This document shows positions 1 through 12,800 of a stretch of 64,000 nt of DNA, piece by piece. The notes under the pieces are model-generated. The model searched no databases. It was given only the letters and a program-made list of their open reading frames with translations, and was not told the origin of the DNA. Source of the DNA: Zygnema cylindricum (Eukaryota > Streptophyta > Zygnematophyceae > Zygnematales > Zygnemataceae); NCBI GenBank assembly GCA_037447655.1, contig JBBHKE010001230.1:98158-162157 (forward strand). The letters run 5' to 3'. The position numbers and the translations under genes were made by a program. How positions within the stretch are numbered: position 1 is the stretch's first letter; the number at the start of each line of letters is the position of its first letter.

Positions 1-421
1 CTTAAGGGTCTCCTGAGGACCCTGGGTTTTAACCTGGGTTTAAAAGGTTTTCCCTCCTGTGTAGGACGTTAATTTGTAAAAGAAAAAGGGAAAATCATTT
101 TTTTTGCTTTTGTTTATATTTTTGTTTTTTTTTTGTTTAAATTCGTAAATAAATGGAGGTTTTCTGGATGAAATGGGTGGAAGTATGGAGGTGGAATGGG
201 GGAAGTATGGTGAAATGTGGGGGAAATGGGGTAAAATGAGGGAGAAAGGTAGGGAAAGGGGGGAGGAGCGGGGGGAAAAGAAGGGGGAAAATGTTGGGTA
301 AATGTAGGGGGGGAAGAAGGGGTGTTGGAGGTAAATAAATGCTTAAATTTGTTTTTTTTTTGTTTTTATATTTGTTTTCGTTTTTTTTACTAAAAGGGAA
401 AAAGAAAATGTTTAATTGCAG

Positions 422-704
422 GATGTGTCCTCCCTTTTGGAAAATTTGGGTCCAATTTTGGGTCCCAGGAGTCCTCTGGGAATTCTGAAAAAGTAAGTTT
501 TTTTTTTTGTTTTTTGTTTTTTTTATTGATTTTTTTTTTTTTTTTGTTTTTTTTTTTTGGTTTATCTGGAAGCATGGACATGTTCAGGAATTTGGTTATT
601 TTTTTTTCTTTTTTGTTTTGTTTTTATTTATTTATAATTTTTTTTCTGTGTTTTTTTGTTTTGAAGCATGACAAAAGTTGAGGATTGATTTATATATATA
701 TATA

Positions 705-739
<35 letters not shown>

Positions 740-3059
740 TTTTTTGAGTTATTTGATTTGAATTTTCTTCTGATGTGATTTAAATTTCGACATACCATAA
801 AAATGTATCTGAAAAAAAAAAAAAAAAAATCCTAAAAAATAAATATAAAAATTTGCAGGTACAGTGAATATGAAAATCTTGTCGTTTCTCTAAAAAAATT
901 TAAAAAGAGACAAGAAACTGCCAAAGAAGTGGAGAAGATGTTGGAAACTTCCCGGAAGTTGCTTATGGAGGTAGTAAAAAACTCTTTTCTTGTGGGAATG
1001 TTTTGGGGGGAGAGGGAGAGAGAGAAAGCTTTCCTTTGAATTCAGTTTCGGTTTCAGTTTCATTTTCTGTTTCTGTTTCAGTTTCTGTTTTTGTTTCTCT
1101 TTCTGTTTCAGGTTAAGTCTCATTTTCAGTTTCAGTTTCAGTTGCAGGTTACAGTAGTTTCAGTTTGACCTCAGTTTAGTTTCAAATTTCAATTTAATTC
1201 TAGAGTGAAGTTGTGTTTTCTGTTTTTTTTTTTTTTTTTCCTTTTCCTTTTAATTTCAGTTCAATTCCAAAATTTTGAAGTTCCTTGTTCTGTTTCGGTT
1301 AAAATTTGTATCATTTTATTTTAGATCTGTTTTTTTTTTTTTTGTCTCTGTTTCTGTTTTTGCTTCTGTTCCCCTTTCTGTTTCTGTTTTCATTTCCGTT
1401 TCCATGTCCGTTTCCATTTCCGTTTCTGTTTCTGTTTCCATTCCTTGATTCAGATTCAGTTTCGAATGTGATTATTTCATTTTCTTTTTTTTGTTTCAAC
1501 TTTTCTATTCGAGGGATATCCACAAATTCCATATCATCACTCTCGTTTTCGGTTAAAATAAATAAATTGTATCTGAGTTCAGTTTCGTTTTTTTATTTTT
1601 GTATTTTTTAATTTTCCCATCAAACTGTCATCGTTTTCCGTTACGAGAACAGTAATAGTTTACACATGTTGAGTTTCAGTTTTACTGTATGGTATTTAGA
1701 GTGTATTTTTATTTACGAATAACGGGAAAACGGGTAACGGGATCCAGTTGGTCGAATCGACAGAGCTTCCCTCCACACTATTTTTGCCTCTCATGACCAA
1801 TGCTGTGAGCTCTCTTTTTCCTTTTTCCCCTTTATTTTCACCTTATCAGGCCTCCCTCTCCCTCTCCCTCTCCCCCTCTTCCTTCTCCAACCCTTCCCTC
1901 TCACTCTCCCTCTCCCTCTCCCTCTTCTTCTCACTATCCTGCTCCCTCTCCTTCGTCCTCTGCCCCTGCCACTCCCTTTGTCTAGTTTGTCCTCTCCCTC
2001 TCCATCTCCCTTTCCTGCTCCCTCTCTGTCTCCCTCTCTCTCTCCTTTGCCGTGGTCCTGTCCCTCTCCCTCTCTCTCTCCCTCTCCCTCTATCCCTTCC
2101 CCTCCGCCCCCTCCTCTCCCCCTTCCTCCCTCTCCCTCTCCCTCGTTTCTTTTTTTTCTGAACTACGTTTTCTTAGTTCCAAGAAGTTAAGTGGATCTTG
2201 AAATACAGTAATAAAAATTCTCATCACCGTAAGTAGTGTGCTTTTTTTTTATTAATTCCTGTTTAGGCTTAAACAACTATACTAATTTATGTGTGGAGTA
2301 ATAATAAAAAATTTGAATTATTTCTAACGTAATTTGGAAAGTTTCTTTTTTCTTGTTTATATTGTAGTATGATAGTTGATTCTTGATGTTTAAACGTTTT
2401 TTTGTTTGTTTAAGAATCGAATTAAACATAAATCTGCATTTGCTCAACTTTTTAAAGCAATAATAGAAAAATGAAAAAGGGTAAAAGCAGATTTTTTATT
2501 TATTTTTATTTTCATTTGTATGCCGATTTTCTTTCTGGTAACTTGTCATAAAAAATTTAAGGTTGGACCATTTTAATCCTTTAAAACACAATTTTTTTTC
2601 ATTTTTTTCGTTCGATATTTTCTCTAAAATTAAACCATTTAAAAGTAATTATTAAAACAATCAGTAGGAAAAAGAAAATATTTGACAAAAGACGAAAAAA
2701 GAAAAAGAAAATGGGGACAAAAGGCAGAATCTATCCTAATAAAACGAACAAAAGAAAAAAAACAAAACCAACAAAAAATTGTTCCAAAACCCTAAAATGG
2801 TGGGAGAAAACCCAAAAAAATGATTTCTAATTTGTATTTTTTCTTGAGTTGGAAATTTGATTTTTGCCAGGTGGCGATTTTGGATTGGCCGAAAGGCTCA
2901 ATTTTGAGTTCTCAAGATACAAAAGTATTAATAAGTCGAATTCAACGTTTTAGTTTTTCCGAACGAGAAAAAATTTCAGAAGACAAAAAAATTTGGAAAG
3001 CGATAAGTTTCGAGATGTCGGAACATTTGGGACGAGCGATTGTACAAGTGGAGAATTAA
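422..3059 (+). CDS. Unrecognised gene, 3' exons only (coiled-coil, charged)
   Basis: Three exons join in frame: 422-492, 859-970 and 2871-3059, all with GT-AG borders and matching phases (2, then 0), ending in TAA. The second exon encodes a lysine/glutamate-rich helix that looks coiled-coil. The last exon is open for 63 codons and ends with SEHLGRAIVQVEN. The gene begins upstream of the window, so the protein is partial. The long second intron (971-2870) is filled with TTTCYG and CTCCCT low-complexity sequence. A 52-nt segment at 2177-2228 has good splice borders but would shift the last exon into a frame with an early TAG, so it is either unused or an alternative exon. I do not recognise the family and assign no function. 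The exon chain is inferred from splice signals and phase only. Confidence 0.5.
1021..2155. repeat. Pyrimidine-rich low-complexity intron sequence
   Basis: From about 1021 to 1500 the plus strand is a degenerate array of TTTCNG hexamers. From about 1850 to 2150 it is mostly CTCCCT/CTCTCC repeats. Both lie in the intron between the second and third exons of the unrecognised gene. The reading frames they create (Phe/Leu-Pro-Ser or Glu-Arg-Asn strings) are compositional artefacts. Confidence 0.85.
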
Positions 3060-3460
3060 AAAGGAAAAAGGAGAAAGGAGGGGAGAAGAGAGAGAGAGAA
3101 AAGGGGGAAAAGGAGAGAGAGGGAGAGGGAGAGGGAGGAGGGAGAGCGATTGTATGAGTATAAGAATATCGGTGGAGATTTAAAATGGAAAAAGGAGAAA
3201 GGGAAGAGAGAAAGAAAAGGGGGAAAAAGAAGAGAGAGGGAGAGGGAGGAGGGAAAGTGAGAGGGAGAGGGAGAGGGAGAGGGAGAGGGATAGAGAGAGG
3301 GAGAGGGAGAGGGAGCGGGAGAGGGGAGAGAGCAAAAGAGGAGAGGGAGAGAGGAGGGGGAGAGGGAGATGGAGAGGGGGAGACGGCGAAGGAGAAGGAG
3401 AGGAAGAGAGAGGGGGAGGAGGGAGGGAGGGAGAGAGAGGGGGAAGTGTTGGAGAAAGAA
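3060..3460. repeat. GA-rich (GAGGGA)n tract
   Basis: Directly after the stop codon of the unrecognised gene the plus strand becomes almost pure purine, dominated by GAGGGA and GAGAGG units. It would lie in the 3' UTR or just beyond it. Both strands are open here simply because the repeats avoid stop codons. Confidence 0.85.
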
Positions 3461-4083
3461 GAAGGAAAAGGAATATTTTTGATAGGAATAATTGCATTTC
3501 AGTAGAACTTTTTTTTTTGATGGAATAAATTCGAACGTTTTTGAAAAGTTTTAGAATTAGAAGGAAAGTGAGAATTTGATTTGGAAAAAATGCTGTTTGA
3601 TGGTTTGTAAGTAAATAAATCTTGATTGATTTTTGAATCTTAAAATTTTAGAGTAAAATGAAAAATAGTTTTCATGTCGTGATAATGATATCGGGGGTGA
3701 TAATGATATTGGGGAAATATTAAGTCTTTTTTTTATTTTTTATTTTTACTTTTTTTTTTCTGTTTCTTTAGGGTTTTCTATTTTTAGATGTCGCTTTTTT
3801 TCCTCCAACTGCTATATGGTAAAAAACATTGATATTCTTTTTTTTTTGCTAACTTTGCCAAGAAAAGGGTTTAAGAAAACGAAATTGGAAAAATATTAAT
3901 AAAAAAAAATTGTTTTTCGGATAAACTTTAAGATTGCAAGATTTTGAATAGTGTGACAAAATGATGGCCTCGTATTTTATGTTGTTGCAATGGTAGGAAA
4001 AGATTTTATTGTGGAAATCGTTTTCTGAATTCCAAAAGGTAAACATAAGCTTTTAACAACCATACATCCTAAAATATTTTGCC
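3461..4083. other. AT-rich intergenic DNA, nothing recognised
   Basis: AT-rich sequence with T tracts between the GA-rich tract and the inverted-repeat element. I see no coding exon, RNA gene or clear repeat boundary. Confidence 0.6.
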
Positions 4084-5083
4084 ACACTAATGTACGTTTG
4101 ATGATGTGGCTCATTCTGGGCCACTCAATTACATATAATAATTAACACTTAAAATAACTAAGACTAACTTATGATTTTGAGCCAAATCAACACTCAATCG
4201 AACTAGAGTGAACAACTCTAATAGTGACGGGCAGAGGTCGCAAACGGTCAACCAAAACCGTGACCGACCTTAACCGACCGCCCGCGTCGGATCCGAAAAC
4301 GATTCGGTTGCCAAATTTGGGGGGCCGGGCGGATTCGGGCGGTTGATTCACAGAAAAAAAATAAAATCCGTGACGGTCGGGTAAGCAAAAAACGAAAAAA
4401 AAAAAAGAAAATTTTGTACTGTCCGTACAATCCAACATTATTGTACTTTGTAATCTTGTTATCGTGGAAGGCGTATGGGAGATGTACCATTAATTTTGTA
4501 CTTATTAGGGTACGGGCGGGTACGGGTAGTCGCGAGAAACGAGTTTCGGTTAACTTTTATTTTCGTAAACGCGTTTCGGTTAACGGTTAACAATTTTTGA
4601 GCGTGACATAACCCGGTCGGGCGTCGAGTACTCAGATTTTGAGGAAAAAGACGGTCGGTTTCGGTTATCTAAAATTTTGACTTTTGCGACCTCTGGCGAC
4701 GGGTACTCCGCCAATACATATCGTTTAAAGCAAATTATCGGGATAATATGTATCGGCGATAGTCGAAACATTGGCGATATATCGGTCAAACAGGAGGAGT
4801 ATTTTTTTTTCTGTCCGTTTGTAAGTTTGTACGTCGATCACGAGCGCGGCCAAACTGAGCTATGTATCAAGAAAATACTCAAAATAGTGAGTTTTATATC
4901 GTATTTAATTTTTATATCGACTTCTGTCGAAGTTGTAAACTGCAGTAACGCTCTTAGAGTGAATAACCCTAATTCGAGTGAGATTAGTTCTGAACTTCTG
5001 ACCCATAATCATAAATTAGCGTTAGCAATACAGCTCATTTAAGTGGCTTAAAATGAGCCACGCGGCGGAACTGAAATTAGTGT
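4084..5083. mobile_element. Old inverted-repeat element of about 1 kb, host of a nested MITE
   Basis: The two ends are imperfect inverted repeats. Both begin with ACACTAAT at the outer edge and share a GTGGCTCATT block followed by GCCACT about 25-45 bases in. No target-site duplication is obvious, which suggests an old insertion. The interior has no transposase-like reading frame and contains ATATCG-rich sequence like that of the TAGTGTTG elements further on. The hAT-type MITE at 4232-4695 sits inside it. Confidence 0.5.
4232..4695. mobile_element. hAT-type MITE, copy 1
   Basis: This 464-bp element has terminal inverted repeats CAGAGGTCGCAAA and TTTTGCGACCTCTG. It is flanked by an 8-bp near-perfect direct repeat (GTGACGGG at 4224-4231, GCGACGGG at 4696-4703). 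CAG-starting termini and 8-bp duplications are typical of hAT transposons. It carries no transposase, so it is non-autonomous. A homologous copy with its own 8-bp duplication lies at 35412-35976. Confidence 0.85.
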
Positions 5084-5537
5084 CTTCAATCTAATTAGGC
5101 GTTATCGCTTATAATTCATTGCGCCAGTGTACTTTATATTGCAAGGACTGCGGCGTGACCGGTGTAACGAGGGGAACCGTAGTAGCAACTCCATGCATGG
5201 TTTAAATGTTTAAACGATTTTCTGAACGCCAAACGAAAAGAGCAATTGCAATAGCAAAGGAGAAGGAAGGAAAAACTACAGAAGGCGCTCGCAGGAAGAT
5301 AGACTCCTGCCTAAGTGGCTATCATATTACATTGCTTATTGATTTATAATTGCAACTCAGGTCTTGTTTTCAAAGTAGTTATAATTCATGATTGCACTCC
5401 GCACCTTGGAGCTCGGATGCTGATACTGATGTAGGCAATAAAGTCGTGACCGTAGCTCAAATCTTGTAGTTTGTATTCCAGAAAATTAAGTTACGACTGT
5501 AGCTCAAATCCTGTTGTTCACAATTTTAAAATACACC
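5084..5537. other. Upstream region of the SMC4-like gene
   Basis: Non-coding stretch before the first ATG of the SMC-like gene. It must hold the promoter and 5' UTR, but I see no convincing TATA box or defined motif. Confidence 0.4.
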
Positions 5538-8500
5538 ATGCAGGAGAAAAAGCATCGTAGAAGGCTGATCCTCCAAGATAGTGACAGTAGTGAAGATGAA
5601 GAAAAAAAATTAAACTTTAAGCATCTTTTGCAGCACACTGGAGGTATAAACCGCAATTTTGATGCTAGCGTCTCGCAAACTATTGCTAGCTGTCCTCTGG
5701 AAGCGGGGATTAGTGTTGATGTAAAGCTTGACGATTCCAGAAAAAAAATCTATGCCTCTATTGACATAGAAAACAAAACCAAAGAAGGGAAATATAGCAA
5801 GGAACTTTCGACTATAAAAGACAATTCAATAACTGAGAATACACAATTTCAAACCATATCGAATAATCTGGTGGTGAACAAGGTCCTGGTTGACAAGGCT
5901 GATGTTGTGACCGAAGGGACTCCAAGATCTATTGTAACTCTGCAGAAAGTTACCATAAAGGGCTTTAAAAGCTACCGTGAAAAGGTTTCCGTGGGCCCTT
6001 TGACAAAATTCACTTGCATAATTGGAAGCAACGGTTCCGGAAAAAGTGTATCCTTTCACAACATGTGGCTTTGAAACCGCAAGGTTCTCTAACGATGGAA
6101 ATGTCACAAATGCTGCATTGGATTTTGCTTTTACATTGCTTTTTTTTATGAAAACATTTGTAGTTTGATTGGCTTAATTCGGAATGTTGAGATGCTATCT
6201 AATTGTTGTTTGCTTTATCTAGTTATTTGCAGCACGGCGGGAAAAATATGAATGTGAGCCCTTAATCAGTGGAGAACATCCTGCAGGTTGTTGGTGAGGC
6301 AATAGCTTTTGCTTTAGGTGGATCGACCCGAACAATGCGAGCAAAAAATGCCGTTTCATTGATCAATGAGGAATTGGTGAAAGGATCCGTGCGTTCAGCG
6401 GTAGAAGCAAAGGTGGTTTCTTGCAATCGCGATTAGTGTTGAATACTTCTCAGGCGGTCAATATATTTTTTCTCAATGCACTCTTTTTAAAATTTTAGTT
6501 ATGACATCATGACCGAAAAGTAAGACTATTCTGTTTTGATTGCCTTAATAAGAAAATTTGACAGTTCGCTTTCAACTGCCCAGAAAATACCAGTGTAGGT
6601 TCTTGCAATGCAGCACACTCGCTTGATCATAGAGAAGTTGGTCAACTTTTGATTGCTTTCAGATAGATATATAAAGGAATGAAAAGTACAATTTTTTTTT
6701 TCTGTTGAAGATGTTGAGGAAGGAAACGAAGAAATGGTGAACTGCTGATTGCTCAGAATAGAAACAAAAGGAGAAGGAGAAAAAATAGAGTGCATGAAGC
6801 TTTAGTTTCAAGTATCTGCTTGAGTTTGGTTTGTCGAAATTAATTGCTTCAAAAGTTTTAACATATGCTTGGAGATCAAAGTGCAGGTTTCTCTACATTT
6901 TCAAGTTTACAACGCGGCTGGCATGATAAATAATCTAAAAATAAGTAGACGTTTGACACCTCAAGGGAGCAAGTACTTTATTAAAAATAGTGGTGATACA
7001 AGGTGAAACACCGAAGCTGTGTACAAAAGCCATTGTTTGCATCGGTAAAAGCTAGTTTTCTTATTTGCCCTGGAATTCAATGTAGACATTCTAGACGCTG
7101 TCTTAGCAGTGAAAATATGAAGGGACACTTTGTTTTGAACAGTAAAGTGCTAGTTGACCCACACGTGTCATTTTCTAATTGATGAATTTGCATTGAATTG
7201 GTGAGCTTGGGGATATTGTGCCCGCATTAAGCTTACCTACAATACATTCATTTGATTCCAGGGCCATAAATGCTGTCACCCTAAAGGACGAGCTCAACAA
7301 ACTGGGGATCAATGTTTCCTCGACTGACAGGTTGTCACTATACTTGACCAGGTTTAGAAATGACTACTGGTCTCCAATCTCAAAGATGTGCATAATGTGT
7401 GCTCGAACAGTAGTTTAGTGGATAATATCACAATTTTTCATCGCATGAGAGTCAGTCATACATTAAACGAATGTAAGATGATGTTGGAAAATCAAAACAT
7501 TAAGATGGCCTTCACCTAAACTTGCTTTTTCGCTATCCATTTTCTGCTCCAGATTTATTGTCATGCAGAATCAGCAAGCTGTGAAAGTGCAAAACTCTCG
7601 GGAACTTTTAAAGGTGGTCACTCTCTCAGTTACTCCTTCATATCAACTGTAACATTTAATCCTGCAAAAGGCTCTACCCTCTGTATTTTCCCTCTTCTAA
7701 ATAAGATTTTCTATGGACTGTTATCCGCTCGTTTTTCATGTTCGGTTTTTATCCCTTTGGAGCTTATTTTTGTAGTGTAGTTAAACGTCTATGATCATGC
7801 AACTTAAAGTTTCTTAGGATTGCCGTTGGTTAACAATTAGTAAATGTTGTTATTAATTCTTAAACACCCTATACTTTTTGGATCTTGTTGCTACAGTATC
7901 TTGAAGAGTTGATTGGGACGGGTCACTACGAAGAGCTTATTCGAGAAACAGACGAGGAACTCAAAAAAAGCATTGAAGAGAATGAAAGACTCCAACATGA
8001 CATGGTGTTACTTCAACAACAACAAGAAGCTCTTCGCCCGAAAGTCCTTGTGTGGGAAAAGTAATGGCTCTTAGTTCCATGGATAAAGGTTGCAAGATTT
8101 TCTTTGATGTGATCATAGCTCACCATGCTTGGCGAGAGTGTCATATGTTGTTTTTGTAACGTGTGCATGTGAATTGTTTGTCAACAGGGTAATGGGAAGC
8201 TAAATAAATCGATCTCTGAATATGTGATTACAGGTACTTGAATGTGAAACAAACGCTTGATGAAAAACGGGTAATTTCTCACACATGGGTTTAATCCATT
8301 ATGCATTGCGTATTCAGCAATTGAAGGAAGTTATAGGGTTATAGTCTACAGCTTTGCTTTTGCATATGCTTAATGGCTTTTTTTTGGACCGACAGCTTCC
8401 TAGTTTTCTGTACTGCTTGCTCGTTATGTGTTTAAAAATAGCCGTGAACAGACATGGCTCTGGTCCATTCAGCGGGATTATCCAATAACTTGTCATTTGA

Positions 8501-9797
8501 TAGCACATAACTTGTTGATTGTTAACACTGTGAACCTGAACTAGTTGTGTTGAGGGAAATGCAATGTGTTTACAGATAGCTTACTGCATCAGGCAGTCAG
8601 AATTTCAAAAACGAAAGCTTGTGGCGCTGACAAAGGGTATTGCTGAAAACATTGAGGAACAGCAACAACTTGAAGAAAAAATCCATGTGGGCCATCTGCC
8701 TCAGTACATTGTTTTTTTACAGAGGCTTGTCAGATTATGCAAATGAATAAAAAATTGTGGATGAAGTGGAGCTAATACGGATCCATGTGGGCCATCTGCC
8801 TCAGTACATTGTTTTTTTACAGAGGCTCGTCAGATTATGCAAATGAATAAAAATTTGTGGATGAAGTGGAGCTAATAGGGATCCATGTGGGCCATCTGCC
8901 TCAGTACATTGTTTTTTTACAGAGGCTCGTCAGATTATGCAAATGAATAAAATTTTGTAGATGAAGTGGAGCTAATACAGGGGAACACGATTTTTTATCC
9001 CAATGCTGGTTTATCTTACAAAAGCTGACTGCTATTGTTTGACTTTGAGCAGTCTGTGCGTCTCGACATTGAAACGGCAGAGAAAAAGCTCAATAATCTG
9101 AAACAACAAGAGAAGAAAGCATCAACTGGTTTAATTAAACTCAACAAAAATCTCGAGGAAGTCACACTTTCACGCATAAAAACACAGGTGAGAGGGTGAA
9201 GGCTTCAGGTAGCGTTTATCTGATCATAACCTCTTATTGTAAATGACCAACTATCGCCTCACAAAAATCTCTATTTTGAAAGAGAAGAGATGCTACTGAG
9301 CTCTCAACAGCCACTGTTGGCTGAAGCACTTCGAAGTCTCCTTCAAACTTTGGGGTTTTTGGAGCCATGGTCACTTTTTTGATGGGCGGCTTTGATGACC
9401 GTTCTCATGTTTAGTGAGCATGGCTATTCGCAGATTCGGTGCAAGGAAGCCGAGGACGAGGAGAAACAGTGCACAAAAGCCGCCCTGAAGGAAAAGAAAG
9501 GTCGAGAAAAGAGGAAAAAACAATTGAAGCTACAGATATCTGAGATAGAACAAGAGTTGGCGAAACTGCAAGTGGAAAGGGAAGGAAGCCAGACCAAACT
9601 AGAGTCGATACAATCCAAACTCCCAACGATTCAGAACGGGCTAACGTGCAACACGTGGGCTTTAAAGTTATTGGATGTTAAGCAACGAATATTTGCAATT
9701 GACATCAAAATTTCAAGGCTTGAGGTGAGACAGTCATCTGTTACATGCTGACAGTATTGAGATGTAAATAGGACGCGGCGATCTTGTATTTTTTCTC

Positions 9798-9848
<51 letters not shown>

Positions 9849-12800
9849 TTTTTTTTTTTTGCATTGGATAACTTAATTTCGTCAACTTGGAGGTGGCAGA
9901 CAAATCTGGGGCAAGGGGAGGCGAAAAAGCAAGAAAAAACGACAAAGCTTGTTTCAATCAAGGAAGAGGTATTGTTTTGCTGATTAATTTGAAAAAATAA
10001 TTCTTTAAGTGAATATTAATTTGAATCTAAGGTGAAGTTTGTTTGGAAGTGGATTTTTTTTTTTTCATGGTACAATGCTTAAAGAATTGTGGATGAACTT
10101 TGTCCGCTGATGCTTCCCACCTGTATCAACAGATTAAAAAAATTCAAGGTGAACTTCGCCAAGCGGAGACACATGCACAGAAGGAAGAGGAAAGGTCCCG
10201 AAAGCTGGAAGGAGATCTTAAATCGGTGCTCCAGAATTTGGAGATTGTTGAAACAACAACCCTTCCATCTTTGCGAATGCGTTTAACGGATCTCGAAGTG
10301 AGTTCACAGCACTTTGATATTGGTTTTTGGATATTTATTTGAAGCATAGCAGCATATTGTTTTATTTTCATATACACGGTCCTTATGTTATTGGCACTCT
10401 TCAAATCCAGGTGGAAGGGCTCCGTCTTAAAAATTCACTCAAGCAAGGGGATAAAATGAGATATGATAGGTATAAGGAGTACGACATGGCTGCCGCAGAA
10501 TTCAAAAAAAGTCATCCTCAGGATTTTTACGGAAGACTTAAGGACATTGCCACAGTATCTGATTCAGCCTTATCTGCAGTTAACTCGGTCTTAAGCAACT
10601 CCATAAACATGGCATCAACGTGAGAGTCTGGAAAACCCAATGGCTTTCTGATATCCATTTTTTGGCTCACTAAAAACTGATCTTTGAATAGTCATTGGAA
10701 TGTCAATGTGTATTGCTCGTGTCCTATTGTCAAAAAGGCTGAGAATCATTCGAGATCCAGGGCAAAAGAATCGAGTTTTCTGTAAATCGCTTTTGATTTA
10801 CATTTGTTCCAATTACAGGTTTATCGTTGAAGATAGGGAGACCGCAAATGGGATAATACAGCACTTCCAGCTCAACAAAATTGGTGTAGTGACTTGTGAG
10901 ATTTTGGGCGAGTTGGCCGTTCCTTCCGTCCCATCAGTCCCATTTAAAGAATTGTCGCCGTTGATGAATTGTTTTTGTGTATCGGAAAAATTTAAGCCAG
11001 TTATTGCGAAATATTGCCAATCCTGGATGCTTGCACCAAATCGGGATGTCGCAGTAAATTTTCACGGAAGTCAGAACAACACAAGGTGCAACATCGTAAC
11101 TAATACAGGTGATTTATTCAAGCAGGTAAAGATCTTAACCAGACTTAAACCTTCTACAGGTTTTGGTCATAAATGGGGTTGTCAATGGAAACAACCACCT
11201 AAAAAATGACAAATTAGTCATAGGAAGAAATCAGTTGCAGTTGCAAATGCAGTGTGTTCATGAATATCTGAGGAAGTGAAGGAGCTAGTATTGTAAGTCT
11301 CCCTTGATGCCGTCATTGGACGTTGGAAAATTTGTCAATGAATTCTCAATAATTAGTTTCCAAAAACCTCAATTGACATAAGTGTCTGTGTTAATGCAGG
11401 ATGGAGAAATTGTGAGGGGAAGTCTACAAAGGAGTAACCCGAAGTACTTTTTGGAAGGAAGCCAACATAAGAACCCAAAGAAACATTCAAATTTTGACCT
11501 TGCAATTACAAGTTTGAACCTTACCAGTCAAATGGCCAGAGTTGTTGAGGTTGAAGGAAAAAGAAACCTCTGTACAGTGGAAATCGAGGAAACAGAAACT
11601 TTTCTAGCCAGCCTGAAAAGCCAACGCGATAACTTAAGGGATCAAATTCAGAAGATGGAAAACGATAGACAACATATCACAGCGATAGCCAAGATACAGA
11701 AGAAAATCACGGCAAAAGAAAAGGAAATGCAGGCATTATTATGCACAAACTCTAATGATGAAGAAAGACAGATCCAGGCGGAACTTGAAGAACTCTTGAG
11801 GAATAAAGAAATTTTGAACAATGAATATAAAAGTTTGATGTCAAACGTGGGCCAACCAGATGCACTGGAGTATGCAAAGGAAGTTTCAGATCTTCAGCTC
11901 AGAGTCAGGCAACTTGATATGGATCTTGGGAAGAGTCACTCTAAACTAAGCTGGCTGAAAAAAGAGTTCACTGGTTTAGAAAGTCAGCAATCAGATTTGA
12001 AATTAGTTCAGTCATCGAAGGCACTGGAAAATATCCAAAACCAACTAAGGGACCTGGAGACACAGATAAGTGAACTGACAGTGAGACGTGACCAAAGGTG
12101 AGTAACTGTTGCCACTTGTCGCTTTGCACTCTGATAGGGTTTTTTAGAGTTTTTACAGTTTTAAGGTTTTTTAGAGTTTTTTAGGTTATTGTAACTTAAT
12201 ATAACCACATATTGTTCCACTCAGATAGTTAACTATCCCTCGTTTGACTGTACCTGTTTCTAGGGCTTTTTAGGTTTATTAGGGTTACTAAAGGTTTTTA
12301 GGGTTTTATAGGGTTTTTTTGGGTTTTTAGAGTTTTTTAGAGTTTTTTAGGTTATTGTAACTTAATATAACCAACCACATATTATTCCACTCAGATAGTT
12401 AACCATCCTTTGTTTGAATGTACTTGTTTCTAGGGTTTTTCAGGGTTTTTGAGAATTTTTGGAGTTTTTTAGGGTTTTTTAGGGTTTTTTAGGGTTTTTA
12501 GAGTTTTTACAGTTTTTAGAGTTTTTAAGGTTATTGTCTCTTTATATAACCACATTATTCCACTTAGATATTTTACCATCCCTGGTTTGACTGTACTTGT
12601 TTCCAGGGTTTTTAGGGTTTTTTAGGGTATTTTAGGGTTTTTTAGGGTTTTTTAGGGTTTTTAGAGTTTTTAGAGTTTTTTAGAGTTTTTCAGGTTATTG
12701 TGACTTACATATTATTCTACTTAGATATTTTACCGTCCCTGGTTGACTGTACTTGTTTCAAGGGTTTATAGGGTTTTTTAGGGTTTTTTAGGGATTTAGT

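Noticed and set aside
2871-2960. DFGLA motif in an alternative frame as a kinase remnant
   Set aside because: It appears only in the frame opposed to the 63-codon coding frame and stops after about 27 residues with no other kinase motif.
3180-3505. Long open frames on both strands in GA/CT-rich DNA (also 1748-2190, 38299-38805 and 57285-57708)
   Set aside because: They translate to Glu-Arg, Gly-Arg or Leu-Ser strings and exist only because the simple repeat lacks stop codons.
6681-6760. KVQFFF-VEDVEEGNEEMV as an SMC exon
   Set aside because: Attractive by pattern, but no AG acceptor fits its frame, and the segment 6887-7002 (VSLHFQV...) supplies the expected SMC block with correct borders and phase.
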